64,000 nucleotides of DNA, from the NCBI GenBank assembly GCA_033239525.1, contig BSYO01000003.1:24731540-24795539 (forward strand), written 5' to 3'. Below the pieces are notes generated by a model that was not told the DNA's origin, did no database searches, and saw only the letters and a program-made list of their open reading frames with translations. A program made the position numbers and the translations under genes. This document shows, one piece after another, positions 1-12,271 of the stretch (position 1 is its first letter; each line of letters begins with the position of its first letter). The DNA comes from Nepenthes gracilis (Eukaryota; Streptophyta; Magnoliopsida; Caryophyllales; Nepenthaceae).

Positions 1-475
1 TCCCCCTTCCAAACAAAGAATGTTGCTAGAATGCCTCCTTTGTCACTGTGTTCTAAGTCAGTTTATTCTCTCTTATTTCTTGGTCATTTTATTTTCGTTT
101 TGGTTATTGTGATGGGAGGCAAGCAACTTCTTGACTAGATTTTCAGCCCTCATATAGTAGCTGTAGCCGTTATAAGATCAAAAGGGGCTCTGTCATAGCC
201 ATTTTTATACGTTAATGTGAGGGAGATGCAAGCAGCTTCTTGACTGGATTTTGATGGTTTACATAATCCAGACAATTTTGTATATATAGAAGCTTGCAAT
301 ATTGAAGCTTGTCAGTGTCACTCGCCTACTATTGAGTATCCCTCATCTTTTCGGCCCTTATTATACTGACGCATCTCTTTTATCATTTGGTTTTTAAAAT
401 TTCTACAGTTTTAAATCTCCTTTTTTATGGGATTGAACATTTGCGATTTTTATACGCAAATGCACTCTAAGAAGA
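1..475 (+). repeat. Duplicate of host 5-prime gene region, part 1
   Basis: This stretch runs parallel to about 22077-22440. Both contain the sequence around 'gatgcaagcaactt', 'cttgactggattttgatg', 'gaagcttgcaatattgaag' and 'actcgcctg', in the same order and spacing. No open frame is preserved, so it is probably leader or intron DNA of a duplicated gene. The copy continues to the left of the window. At 130-235 it holds about 100 bp absent from the other copy. At 476-621 it is interrupted by about 146 bp, part of which (near 'aatgggtactattgagctaag') resembles the end of the family D LTR at 3890-3930. The match resumes at 622-650 and again at 5597. Confidence 0.75.
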
Positions 476-850
476 TTTTTTTATTTTATTATCAAAAATT
501 TCTTTCGTACCCTACCCAAAATGGGTACTATTGAGCTAAGTGAATTTAATAATTGATGCCTCGTGATCTAAACTATTAATGAATATATTCAATCCATATA
601 ATTGGTAGAATAGATACTTATCTGTCCCAAAATCGTTCAGAAGGGACAATATGTAATGTACTGATATTTGAATATCTTAATTTTAGGTAATTAAAATAAT
701 ATAATTAAAATTGGACTCAATTTATATGAAAAAGATTAAGTTTCGGATGCAGTAGTAAGTCACTATAATAATGACCGAGGAAGTTGTTATGTTGATCGGA
801 CTAAGAAAATTGATCGGTTAAGAAAGAAGACCAGTTAAGATAGATAACCG

Positions 851-1319
851 GAGGGAATTTTTAGAGAGGATTTGCCGGAGAGGATTTGTTGGAGATGATT
901 TTCGGAGAAGATTTGCCGGCAATGATTTGTCAGAAAGGATTTCTGGAGAAAATTTTGGGAGAGGATTTGTCGAAGAGGATTTTCGGAGAGAATTTTCGAA
1001 AAATATTTTTGGAGAAGATTTTCGGAGAGGATTTGCCAGAGAAGATTTCTGGAGAAGATTTTTGAAGAAGATTTTTAGAGAGGATTTTTGGGGATAATTT
1101 GCCGGAGAGGATTTCCGGGGAGGATTTACCATAAAGGATTTTTGGAGAGGATTTTCAAAAAAGATTTGCCGAAGAGGATTTTCCGGAGAGGATTTCCGGA
1201 GAGAATTTCCCAGAGAGGATTTGTCGGAGAGGACTTGCCAAAGAGGATTTTTGGAGAGAATTTGCCAGAGAGGATTTGTCGGAAGAAAAATTCGGAGTAA
1301 ATTTTCGGAGAAGATAGAT
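851..1319 (+). repeat. 13-14 bp minisatellite in family D LTR
   Basis: Roughly 35 imperfect copies of a 13-14 base unit of the form GAGAGGATTTGCCG / GAGAAGATTTTCG. Because the unit length alternates, all frames stay open for long stretches. This explains the apparent open frames on both strands, which read as repetitive Asn-Pro-Leu-Arg or Arg-Gly-Phe patterns and are not proteins. Confidence 0.9.
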
Positions 1320-2099
1320 GACAAGAATAAAATGTTCTCCGAATAAGTAAATTGATCGGACTAAAATAGTTGACCGAAATTAAAGTAATTAAGGAGATAA
1401 ACAAAATAATCATAAAAAAAACGCGGCCTATCAGTCAACAACAATAACCGAGATCGTTTGGGAAATTTAAAAAATGAACAATGACTCAGAGAGTAAGAGC
1501 AAGAGATAGTGAGACATTTAATAGATTCAGTTCAGGCCTGTGTCTTGCTCTATTGGTCCAAAAATTCTAGAACCATTGATCCAGAACCTTCTAGAAGGGG
1601 AGAGCTGACCATGATCTAGAACTTTCCAGAAAAGTACAGTCCCATCGCCAATAAATATGGGATAGGAGGAAAGGAAGGGAGATTTCGGGGAAGGAAAAGG
1701 CGCATGAAGCAGAGGAGTGAAAAGAGAAGGAAAAGAGAGAAATGATGATTTTCAGGCGATTTTCGATTCAATCAGAGTAAGAAAAATAGCAAATTAGATT
1801 GAGGTAGATGTACCTTATGTAAGAATCGGGTTTTTTTTAGATTTAATCTCTCAACTTTAATAAAAAAATTAGCCTAGATAACATGTTAATCGGATTGACT
1901 TGTTAACCGGCCTTAACGGGAAAATGGTCAAGGATGTTATATGATAATGACCGAGTAAGTTAGTAATCAACCGAGGTAGATGATAGAGCTCGAAATAGTT
2001 GTTAGTGACCAATGTAGCTTATAATCGGCTGAAGTGGGACGCTAACCAGAATTAAAATCGTTAATTGAAATTAGTATAGTTGACCGACTTTAATAGCAA

Positions 2100-2235
2100 A
2101 ATTTTTGAAGAGGAATTCCGGAGATGATTGAGTGAATTTTCGGAGATGATTGAGTGAATTTTCGGAGAGGATTGAATGAATTCCGGAGAGGAAATTCAGA
2201 GTGAAATTTCAGAGAGGATTTTCGGATAAGATAGA
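2100..2235 (+). repeat. Second, shorter minisatellite of the same type
   Basis: Units such as 'ttcggagatgattgagtgaa' repeat about four to five times. The flank after it (gataagatagatgataagaataaaa, then 'ggactaaaatagttgaccga') repeats the flank after the first array at 1311-1375, so a larger block was duplicated inside the LTR before the arrays diverged. Confidence 0.75.
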
Positions 2236-2552
2236 TGATAAGAATAAAACGTTGTCCGAATAAAAGAATTGGCTGGACTAAAATAGTTGACCGAAAATTA
2301 AGAGAGAGAAGCAAATTGACCACGAAAACGTAGCCCGTAAAGGGACGACCAGAGTAGACTAATAAATGAATCATTGACTAGTTTGGCTTATTGGCCAGTC
2401 TTGATCCTGATGCCGGAGTGGCCAAGCCAGAGTGGGTGAACTACTGCTGCCCTACTCCCACCTATTTCGTTGACACTCTGAAAAGGAATTTTTAGTAGGT
2501 AAAAAAGTACCGGGTTGGTAACTTACACCACTTGCTGTCACCTACCCCGTTG

Positions 2553-2562
2553 TCTATAAATA
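2553..2562 (+). promoter_or_regulatory. TATA box of family D LTR
   Basis: The sequence TCTATAAATA lies in the middle of the LTR and is followed by an A/G-rich leader and, at 2655, a short frame starting ATGGAGTTC with a GCAAGC donor-like site. This is the usual place for the U3/R boundary in a plant LTR. Confidence 0.5.
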
Positions 2563-3018
2563 CTGAAATTAAGGGTTAGGGAAAAAAGCTAGAAAATCTG
2601 ATAAAAGCAGCAAAGGAGAAAAAAGAGAGAAAGAAATTCAGTCAGAGTTAAGCAATGGAGTTCATAGATCAGGCAAGCATACCCCACGTTTTGTCATTGA
2701 CTGTTTTTCATCTGAAAACCTGATGTCGTTCTAATATTCTTTTTTGCTATGTTTCTACATGATACATATTATGGTAATTACTTCTCATGTTTTATCAAAA
2801 AATTTCATAATCAGCGTATGCGTTATGTGTTTACATGTGAGATTCTGTTCCACGGTTCATGCTTGAAAATTGTGTGTAGAAAAGTTATCTTGCATGTTTA
2901 ATTACCGTTAACGATTAGTTTGCATGTTTAAGATCTCACCCACTTGCATATTGTTCACCGCTTGTTAAAGTAAGATTGCATTTTTTAAGGACTCTGGTCA
3001 TTGAAGCTCAAACAGTTT

Positions 3019-3345
3019 TAACGGCCGAATAGCTGTAGGACTAAAATATAACCAGTTCTGACGATCAAGTAGTTATAGGCCTAAAATGTAGCCAATTCTG
3101 ATGGTCAAGTAGTTGCAGACCTTTAATATAGTTAGTTCTGACGGTCGAATAGTTGCAGGCCTAAAATGTAGCCAGTTCTGATAGTTGAGTAGTTACAAAC
3201 CTTAAATGTAGCTAATTCTAATGACTGAGTAGTTGTAGACCTAAAATATAGCCAATTTTGATAGTTAAATAATTGCAAACCTTAAATGTAGCTAGTTGTT
3301 ATGGCGAGTAGTTCCAGGCCTAAAATGTCGCCAGTAAGAAAAGAA
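3019..3345 (+). repeat. 40-bp tandem repeat, about eight copies
   Basis: The unit is about 40 bases and contains 'CCAGTTCTGACGGTC', then 'AGTAGTTGCAGGCC', then 'TAAAATGTAG'. Copies differ from one another at several bases each. The array lies in the downstream part of the family D left LTR. No equivalent array is seen in the right LTR. Confidence 0.85.
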
Positions 3346-5596
3346 TAATAAAATTGGGTTTTGAATTTGCATCTAGTTCTCATGAAAACGTATTTGTTCC
3401 ATGTTTTATATTTCTGTACGTAAAATTTCTGTTATTCCATTTCTACAAATCTGGTTCGAAGTTATATTTATGCATGTTTTCTACAATGGTACTTTATTGA
3501 GCTGTTGCTCAACCATTGCTATTTTATCACCCTCAAATGATTAGGAATTTATGCTAGACGAGAAAGAGTGAAGTCGAACGGCCTAGTTAGGCAGGAAGGT
3601 CGATTGGGATTTATGTAGTAGTGCATGACCAACTTTGATGTATTTCGAGATATTCTAGAAACTTTTATATAATGATTCTGTTATGTAAATTAAAAAAATA
3701 TTTAGATGCTTTTGCTAAATTTTTATGGTTTGAATAATTTTGGTTCCTAATAGTATCTCGTACGCCTTTGATTTTGTTCTCTAATCGACCTACCTTGAAT
3801 CTCGGACGGTTACATTGTGACCAATCTTAATGAGACTGACTTGATGACCGGCTGTTTACGATCTTGTACATGCGAACGAAAATTTTAAGTCCACCTAACT
3901 ATGGGTATTTTGGGCTAAGGTGATTTTTCGGCCATATGAGTGTCCTTACTGATGGAGATTATACGGTGGACTATGACCCGTTCTGTCACACCTTAAGCTT
4001 CGTGTTTCCTTGATTAATGAGCTTTTACTATTTCGTCTCTAAGATTTGTTATGTTGCAAATTCTTTTATGATTTCATGAATAAGTCTGTATTGCTTAAAA
4101 CATGGTTATTATGATTCATAGATTCGATTTCACTGTATAATGTGTGTTTTATTTTTAAATTCAACACTAAGTTAGAAAGAAAGGCACGATTTTCCTTTTA
4201 AATTTTGAAATGTGTAGTTTGAATAAATTAAGCTTGCCGGACGACTTTATTCAAAATTTTGTTAAAAGATATGTTGTTTAAGATTGTTGAAAATCTTAAA
4301 GCAAACTGAAAGATTAACTATGAAAATTTGAAGTGGCCACTGATAAATGGGAACCAAGGCTAAGAATTTAAGAATCAAAGTTCTCTAAGATAAAGATAAA
4401 ATAAGAAAGAAATTGGACCAAAGATTGATATTCTGCGGGTAACATTATTTGGCATGCCACTGATATTACAGTGAAAATTTAAGGATTATCCTGATCGCGT
4501 ATGGTAGCGGGTAATATTCATTGACAAGTTTTAGAATGTTGTAGTGGTAATTGATGATAATTTCGTCCACAGAGTAATATGTGGTCCGCTTTCCTCGGGG
4601 CGTTACTATGGAGAACAAGAACCAAGAATTTGAGATTATCCTGATCCTTGGGATGTGAATAAGGAGGAAGCACAAGATTATCCTACCTTCGGGATAGAAA
4701 TAAGAAAGAACTAATACTAAGGCTTTTAATTATATGGAGTGAATACAATCTATCATCGATTGTTCGCCCACTCAGTTGGTAGGGCCTACTAGCTCTAGTC
4801 CTTTAAGATGATAAAAAAAATTACGTTCAAGAACAAGTAAGTTTTTAAGCTGTTTTATGGCTTTCTGCTTGTTTTTTTACTAAGATAAAAAGGACAAACA
4901 AGTTTTGAGCTGTTTTATGGTTCACAGTATATCTTTTGACTTATATGAGCAGAATAAGTAATTGAAGAAGAAGATAAATAAGCAAAGACAAGATTTCGTC
5001 TACAAGTTCATACATCATTTCATCATTTTTGCATTGTTCATATACGATTTTGGCTTCAAACTCTTTCAGTGGATCTATATATATATATATATGAGTATTC
5101 TTATATGAAAAATTTGCATGTCATAGTTTTTTTTATGGTACATTGCTAAGTATTGGCTCATTCATTACTGTTTTCTTACCTTTAGATGGGTAAGAAATTA
5201 TGCCAAACGAAAAAGAGTAGAGTCAGATGGATTAGCTATGCAAGAAGGCTAATCTAGATTTAGATAGCAGCATATGAATGACTTGATATATTTTTGGTCA
5301 TTTAGGAGATTTTGTATAATAATTCCGCTGTGAAAATTAATAGACATTTGTATGCTCCCGCTTGACATCATGGTTTAAGTATTTTGGTTCCTAATGGCAT
5401 CTCTCATGGCTTAGTCTCGCCTCAGTGTGAACTGACCTAGTTAAGGCCGACTTGATGGCTTGCTGATTGTGATCCTATACACGCAAATGAGTTTTAACTC
5501 TATAAATTTATGTCTTTATATAGAGTCTATTATTCAGATTATATAAATAATAATTGACGGAGGTCATTGGAGAAATATGACCCGATCTGTTCTACA

Positions 5597-5765
5597 ATGT
5601 TTTGAGGCAATTTCTACCTTTGTGATAACAATGAAATTGAATCCATTTTCCCTGTTTTAGCTTCCAATTTACTTGCTCAAATGATTTTGTGGTCATGCTG
5701 GGCACATTGTTGGATTACATTCTTTCTCCCTACCCCCAAATTCTTTCTGTTGTTATTGGTATGAT
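5597..5765 (+). repeat. Duplicate of host 5-prime gene region, part 2
   Basis: Continues the match to 22470-22640, with shared 'tttgaggcaatttctac', 'ttccaatttact' and 'gggcacattgttggattaca'. It rejoins exactly where the family D insertion ends and diverges after about 5765. Confidence 0.8.
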
Positions 5766-6472
5766 CGAATTTTCAGCCTTTTCGTGCAGGAGCTATGGGA
5801 AGTTTTGAGGGAACCTTGACCCTTACCCGGGTTATGAACTCCACTAGTACTCGACAATAGAGATAAATTGACATGGACGGCAAAAACCAAATAAATTAGA
5901 CACCATGTTTGGGTGGAAGTGAATTGTTGGCCAGAAGGAGAAAGAATGATGACTAATTTTGGGAGCAAATGAATTTGGAAGGGAATCAATGGAGATTCAT
6001 AAGGCATGAAGAACTTCTATTTTTAGGGGAAAACTACTAACCAAACAAATTTTCATTTTAAAGAAAATTAATGTGAAACTCATGAAATAAAGTTATGTTA
6101 TTTTAATTGAAGGTAAACTAAAATAAAATGTGTTTTTTGGACTTAGAAACAGGAGGAAATTTCTCTAGAAATAAAGATTATATAATTTTTACTTGTTTTT
6201 ATTTATGTTAAAGTTAAAACAATTTAAAATTTATGCAGTCTCTAAAGTTAATATTTTAAGTTAAGGATACTTCACAAGATATATTTGGAAAATGTATATG
6301 AAAGGAAAAACTTTCATAGCGTAGCCTTTGACTTAGGCTTTGTATCTCTTATGGAGATTTAAACAATTATAGTGTAAAAAATTTAAATTAATTATAAGAT
6401 AATTAATATTAGGTAATATATATGTAGGGCTTGTGAGGAATCATCTGATTTTTATAGGGGTTATGGAGATTT
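5766..6472. other. AT-rich DNA, nothing identified
   Basis: About 700 bases with no coding signal, no recognisable element end and only short A/T runs. The minus-strand frame at 5753-6007 has no recognisable content. Confidence 0.5.
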
Positions 6473-7607
6473 AATTGTGATGCATTCCTGGTTTCTAGTT
6501 GTGGTATGGATTATGGAGCCTTGCGATCTTCCATTGCAGGTCGATTTGGATCGGATTCGATCTCCATTGCTAATAACCTGAAACATGTATACCGTAAATT
6601 ACAAATAAGAAGTCAGAGGACGGCGGGAAGTTATCCCACCATAAATACGCCAATACTCAAATTTATAAATCTTTCGTAATAAACGAAGGAATGCACGCTT
6701 AAAGATAAATGTGACGACAATGCAAGAATATAGGGACAAGGGAAACACTAGTGGGATGTGTTTGGAAGACCAGGCTCCAAGAGTTGTACCACTATGGGTG
6801 GCTCATTGACTCTGTAATATTTCGGATTTTCATTTGGATTAATTCAATATTAATTATAATTTTTAGTAAATTTGGGTGTGAAAAAAGTTAATTTAATATT
6901 ATAAAATTTTAGAGGATATTTGAACTAGTCGGGTTGGTGCGCGAAGTGCGTTCGTGTTATCATCCAAAGATCAATTTAATTTTGGAATAAAAGAAAAGCA
7001 AAAAAAAATAATATAATAATAATAATATAATAATAACAATAATAATAATAAAAGAGGATAAGAATTGGGAACAGTAGCAGGAGGCGGCGTCGGGGTGAGA
7101 GAAGAGGGAAGTGAGAAGGAGAAGCGCCGGCGCAGGGGTCGCTGCCGTCGTCGGAGGAGGAATCGGCGCCGAAGATGGAACCCTGGTGAAGCCCACCCTC
7201 CATTGTGTGCCATGGTGTGAAAAGGAGGAAATCGCGCGAGCTGCTGCCGTTCCCAAAGAAAAATTGGAGAAATCGAGGTAAGTAAATCATTCTATTCTCT
7301 TTGTTAATGCCGATTTGTGACTTGCCTGTACAGATTTTGTGAAAATCGACTGAAAGATTTGGTAGATTTTTGTATTAGAGGAGTGGTGGATAGAGGAGGA
7401 ACGACGGCTTCCAGGTGCCACCATCCACCGCTGTGCCATTTTTGGGCTCGCTGCCACCATGGTCGCCGTACGTTCGCCACCGTTGATGAAGCCATCGCCG
7501 GCAAAAGCAACAGAGAAAGAGAGAAAGCAGAGGCACGCAAAGAGAGAGAAAGGGAGGAAAGAGACGGGACGCGCACCGGTAGAGAGAGTGCCCGATTCGG
7601 TTACTTC

Positions 7608-9925
7608 TGTCACGAATTCGAATCAAATAAGTCAATTTAAATAATTAATTATAACTTATAAAATTTAAAATTTTAAATAAATTTAATAAATAATACTAAG
7701 TTTTAAAAATTCGGGTATAACAAACTAAAATATACAACTAACAAAATTAAATTCACATAGGACCTCGTCGGACAATTGTCTGGACAAAATGAATACGACC
7801 TGCTCTACAATCATCATAAAGGAGGTAATAATTTAACAAAAAATTATAATCAAACATAATATAATATCTATACTGTTCCTGAAATATAACCATGAGTTTA
7901 TACCTTGTCAATTCCATAAACTGATCACATAAAATACCAATTTAAATAATAATAGAACCAAAACTCACCAAATCGAATGAATGGCTGATGCATCACGACC
8001 ATACTATTGCAATGTATCCGAATATTCTACTCTGAATGAATAAAATAGAAAAGGTGAGCCTAATACTCAACAAGTATTATATTTAAATAAAGAAATCTAA
8101 CAAATCAGAGAGCAGATTTAATGGATAAAATATGTTCAAATGACAGAATAAATTTAAATTTTTAATAAAATAAATTAAATGAAAAATCAAAGATCCAAAA
8201 TTTAAAATTCAATGGTAGTCTCGTACTCAAATTAAATATCTAAACTCAAAACAAATGTTCAAATCAAAACGATAGTCCTAATCGGGATGTATATATATGC
8301 AAAATAGAAATGATTTGAATCGATTTCAATAGGCAAATAGCCAAATCCAAGTCCAATCCAAATTCAAGTTTAAATCCGAATTCAAATTCGATACCCAATC
8401 AGCTTGTGATTTGGGGCAAAATACGATAGCCGGATGATCCAATAGTGTACATAAAAGCCAAAGTAGCATCACAACAGATAGTTCAAAATTCGGATCAAAA
8501 TATATAGTCAAAAATCATTGTATGAGACATGCTAAGGCCCAAATGAGGGCAAAATTAGCGAATCTCAAATCCAAACCAAAATCTAATACAAATCAATGTA
8601 AATATACAAATCATGTATCAAATTTGAATTCCAATTATTTAAAAACTTGTTTGAAGAAGGGTTACATATAATCCCGATAACCTTAAGCAAAACCAAATGC
8701 AAATTAGGTCAACATGTATGGCCACCCATATACTCTATACCCATGGGTAAAGTTACTTGCTATCGTTTACCACCCGTAATTTTGGGTGCAATCCTCAAGC
8801 TTGTCAAATATATTAAGACGTTCGAATATATTCTAAGGTCAAGTTAAATTATACAAATGGGAACGGTCACTACATTAAACATTTCCTACTATTGAAAAGG
8901 GATATCAAATAACAAATATCTCTTCGTCGGGAGTTGGTCAGAATATATAATACTCCAAGCCCAAATATAGTGACCACGACTTGACACGTGCATGTGATTG
9001 TACGACCTATGTAAATTTTCATACTCATTTTCGTATTAATATATTGATATAAAAATATACGGTGTTTAAAAATTATTCGGCTTTTAAAAAAATATTAAAC
9101 CCTCCAAAATTATAAAAATTAAATCCGAAACATCTAAATTAGCCAATAAAATATACATGATGTCTAGATTAAATAGATCGGGTAGATAAAATTATATAAA
9201 TTTAGTAAAAATTTTAAATAGTATCTACAATATTTCAGATATTAAATCATATCAAAAAAGGAGTTTACAGATACTTGCCTTAATCTCATTCTTTGCAAAT
9301 CTGAAGAAAAGATATTCCAAAATGCCTGAATCGGCACTTTCTCTCCTGACGCGCAAGTCACCCATGGCTTTGCCCCTTTCTCTCTCATCTGTGCAGCTTC
9401 CCGGCGCTGCTGTCGTCGCTTGCGTGGCTGTCGCCGTCCTGCCACCGCTGCACACAGCTGACACCGGCCTTCCCGTCGTCACCCCGTCATCGTCTTCGCC
9501 ACAGCTCTGCCGCCTCTCTCCCCTGTTGGCGCGTTCTCTCTCCACCAGCACGGTCTATCTCTTTCCCATGTGAGCTCGTTGCCGGGCGCCATTGCCGCTC
9601 CTCCCATGGCCACTGTCGACCACCGGTCACAATCACCACACACGGCACCGTCAATACCTCCAACGGCTGCTATCAACATCCGCGACGACCTTCTCATTGA
9701 GTGCCGTCAACCACAGCCAACACCGACCACCATTGCGTTGACTCACCGCACCTCGCTGTCACAGTCGCTGGCCACCTCTCTCCTTCCTCCTCCTGTGGTT
9801 GCCATCTGCCCCTTCTCCTCACGCAAACCCTTCCCCGCTGTTCTCTCCTCGAAACCCTCTTCTCCCTTATCTCCATTTTCTTTTCTTTTTTTCTTTTTTT
9901 TCCTATTATATATATAGCATACTTT
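7608..9925 (-). repeat. L3 3-prime LTR, missing its outer U3 start
   Basis: Parallel to 13156-15510 over its whole length. It starts on the plus strand with TGTCACGAATTCG. The roughly 200 bases that would complete the LTR (the equivalent of 15510-15720, ending GGGATATTACA) are absent. At about 9925, just after a TC-rich run and 'tatatatatag', the sequence switches to internal pol-like DNA. The serine/proline-rich frames at 9240-9930 are LTR leader and not genes. Confidence 0.85.
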
Positions 9926-10394
9926 CTCTAGAACGTGCATTGGAGAAAACACTTTACCTCGTAGGCTCGAGGATACCGACTTGAATGCGTCCAACTTCAT
10001 GTTGGCTCGTATAAAAATGGACTTCATCTCTAATCTTCATCAAAGCTGATCCCACAAATGGTTGCTTCATTAAAAATCTAATCCTGACAGCAAAGTGAGG
10101 AAATCCCTCTGGCCCAATTTTCATTTTGGCATCCTCGTCACAGCATCTTCATGCAAAATCTTCCAAACTATGCCACATCACAAACTTGTCTTAGATAAGG
10201 CATCTGATACGTAGAATCTAAACATATTTAAATCTTTTGTAGAAATATCATTAAGCGCTACTAATCTTTCTGATCCATTAGGGATCCATAACACTGACGC
10301 CGATGACATTCTATTCTTTAATTACCGAAACTTTTCTTACCAGCATCACTTCAATTAATTACCAATTGCCTCTATTCCAAAAGTGCTAACGACA

Positions 10395-11095
10395 CTGCAA
10401 TTCTTGAGAAATATTTAACGAATCTCCCATCATAACCAACCAGATCCAAGAAAACTCTGCACTCTCGAGACCTTAGCTAGTCTTTTTAAATTTAGTACTA
10501 TTTTCATCTTCTTCTAATTTTCAAATGTCACATTAAGAACCATATGAATCAAAAGGACATCTCAGAATCTGCAGCTGACTTCCCAATCGGATCTCATACT
10601 CCTTGAAAATTTTCAAACAAATTAGAACATCATTGACAAAGCCATCATAACTAACCCAAATACGGTCAAAAATTTTAATCGATAATATCCATAAAAGATG
10701 CAAAAACATTCGATAACCCAAAAGTACCATCAAAACTTCACAATTACCAGATATTGACCTGAAAGCTGTTCTATACGCATCCTCTCATTGAAACCTCAAT
10801 TAAGGATACCTCGAGTACAGTTCAATCTTAGAAAAAACCCAAAATAATTTAAATGGATCCAACAAATCCTCGATCCATGAAAACTGATACATATCCAATT
10901 CCCAAATAATCAAAATATAAACCTATTAGACCAACTTTATTCACCAAAAAATATTAAATCACTACACTCCAAGACATTTGGCCGAACAAAACATTTCTCA
11001 ATAAATTATGCAATTGTTATCTCAATTTCTTCAATTCAGACAAAATTACCCCATACGATGCCTTTGAAATAGGCGCCACAGCAGATTTGATCTCT
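10395..11095 (-). pseudogene. pol: Ty3/Gypsy reverse transcriptase remnant of L3
   Basis: On the minus strand the frames, broken by stops and frameshifts, still spell short Ty3/Gypsy reverse transcriptase motifs in the right order. Near 11080 is 'APISKASYGVILSELKKL', the family's N-terminal APISKAPYRM...ELKEL segment. Near 10700 is 'FGLSNVFASFMDII', the GLTNAPAAFM segment. Near 10640 is 'GFVNDVLI', where functional elements have FIDDILIYS, so the catalytic aspartates are damaged. Near 10400 is 'GYDGRFVKYFSRIA', the GYYRRFV..FS.IA segment after RT. RNase H, integrase and chromodomain are not seen. The enzyme is dead. Confidence 0.8.
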
Positions 11096-11455
11096 CGATT
11101 GTAAACAATTCAAATTAATCCTCAAAAAAAATACCTTCGAACTCACAGATATCCAAAAATGTCTTCAATCATCACGGAATAGCTCCCGATTCTGACTATA
11201 TGTGCCAAATAAGCACGGCACTTATCTCTCAACAGACGACTCGATTGCAACACCAAGATCAACCTCGAAACCTTCTTCTTGATTCTTCATTGGAACTCAA
11301 ATGACTCATATCCTGAATGCAGAATGGAACAGATTTGCCGAAATAGTCTTCCATGACTAAGGATCTGGCTTTAACTTCATGAGTTGTATCTGCAAATGCT
11401 TCGCCTGGAACCGCCTGTCTCTTAGACAACTGCAATCCAAGTGCTTGGGATTCGA

Positions 11456-11497
11456 ACAATCCTTTAGCAAATGACATATTTGGTTGCAATTGAAGCA
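11456..11497 (-). pseudogene. gag: Gag CCHC zinc knuckle remnant of L3
   Basis: The minus strand reads C-F-N-C-N-Q-I-C-H-L-L-K-D-C, a complete C-X2-C-X4-H-X4-C zinc knuckle, the nucleic-acid-binding motif near the end of Gag. The surrounding frame (about 11260-12260) contains stops and shifts and no other recognisable motif. The TRIM is inserted in the upstream part. Confidence 0.75.
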
Positions 11498-12271
11498 GAC
11501 TTCATTTCTGACGAAACAAACTCGTCTCGCATACTTCTTCCCACTAAACTTATAGGCTAACCTTACAAACTTGAACTTTAGGGAAGAAAATTTTGCTTTG
11601 TCTGACTTTCCTTTAACTTATCATCTGAAAGATAAGCAAGTCCATCTTTCAAGCTCTGATTCTAATACTTTGATTTCTTTTGAAAATGCTTTTTTTGAAA
11701 CTACTCTTGCTTGATCAACAAAGTATGATCCAGCTCATCGGCATACGTCTAGCGTCAGAATGACACCAATTACTTCCAGGTTGAATCTTGAAGTCTTCAA
11801 CTACTATCTTACTTTAACGAATCTTTTAGTTTCTTCAACCTTTTCCCAAGCATTGCCTCAGGAGGACGAATCTCAAACTCTGCGTCTATCAATTCTTCAA
11901 CAATGAAAGATTTGCGGGGATGATTATCCACCTGATTGCAGCAATGAGAGAGAATAGACAACCCTTGAGTCTTCCACTCACTCTAGTCGTAGTTTCGAAC
12001 CTTTACAGGATCAGCAACTTCACTGCCACCAAAATCAGACTTACACTTTATTGTCCTAACTTCTGGTAGAAGTTGCCCACCAAGGCTCCACAGCTTCTCT
12101 GGCAAGGAGAAACAAGTTGACTTGACATGACCTTCTTCATATTTATCTACAACTTTCAATCTTGAAAAATCTTTATTTCTTTAATCGAACACAACGATCA
12201 CTTCTTCATTTGCACACGTCAATCTGCTCTGCCGACCAAAATCTCCTTCTACTTCATGAAATTTCAAACCC

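Larger units (their letters stand above)
652..5596 (+). mobile_element. Family D LTR retrotransposon, degenerate
   Basis: Comparison with the uninterrupted copy near 22440-22490 shows this block as an insertion: the left flank stops at 650 and the right flank resumes at 5597. The block starts TGTAATG and ends CTACA. An internal end at 3990 (ATGACCCGTTCTGTCACA) matches the block end (ATGACCCGATCTGTTCTACA), and about 3360-3990 aligns with about 5000-5596. I therefore read a 3.3 kb left LTR (652-3990), a gutted internal part and a 5-prime-truncated right LTR. The TGTAAT start and long LTR suggest a plant Ty3/Gypsy element. No protease, reverse transcriptase or integrase frame is visible. The TSD is not clean: 'aatat' and 'aatgt' are the best pair, one base inside the TG...CA ends. 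Confidence 0.65.

Noticed and set aside
818..1413. 168- and 95-codon minus frames and a 70-codon plus frame
   Set aside because: Open on both strands because of the 13-14 bp minisatellite; no amino-acid composition of a real protein.
3019..3345. Possible CRISPR-like array because of regular 40-bp units
   Set aside because: The units abut with no distinct spacers, and the genome is a plant; it is a tandem repeat.
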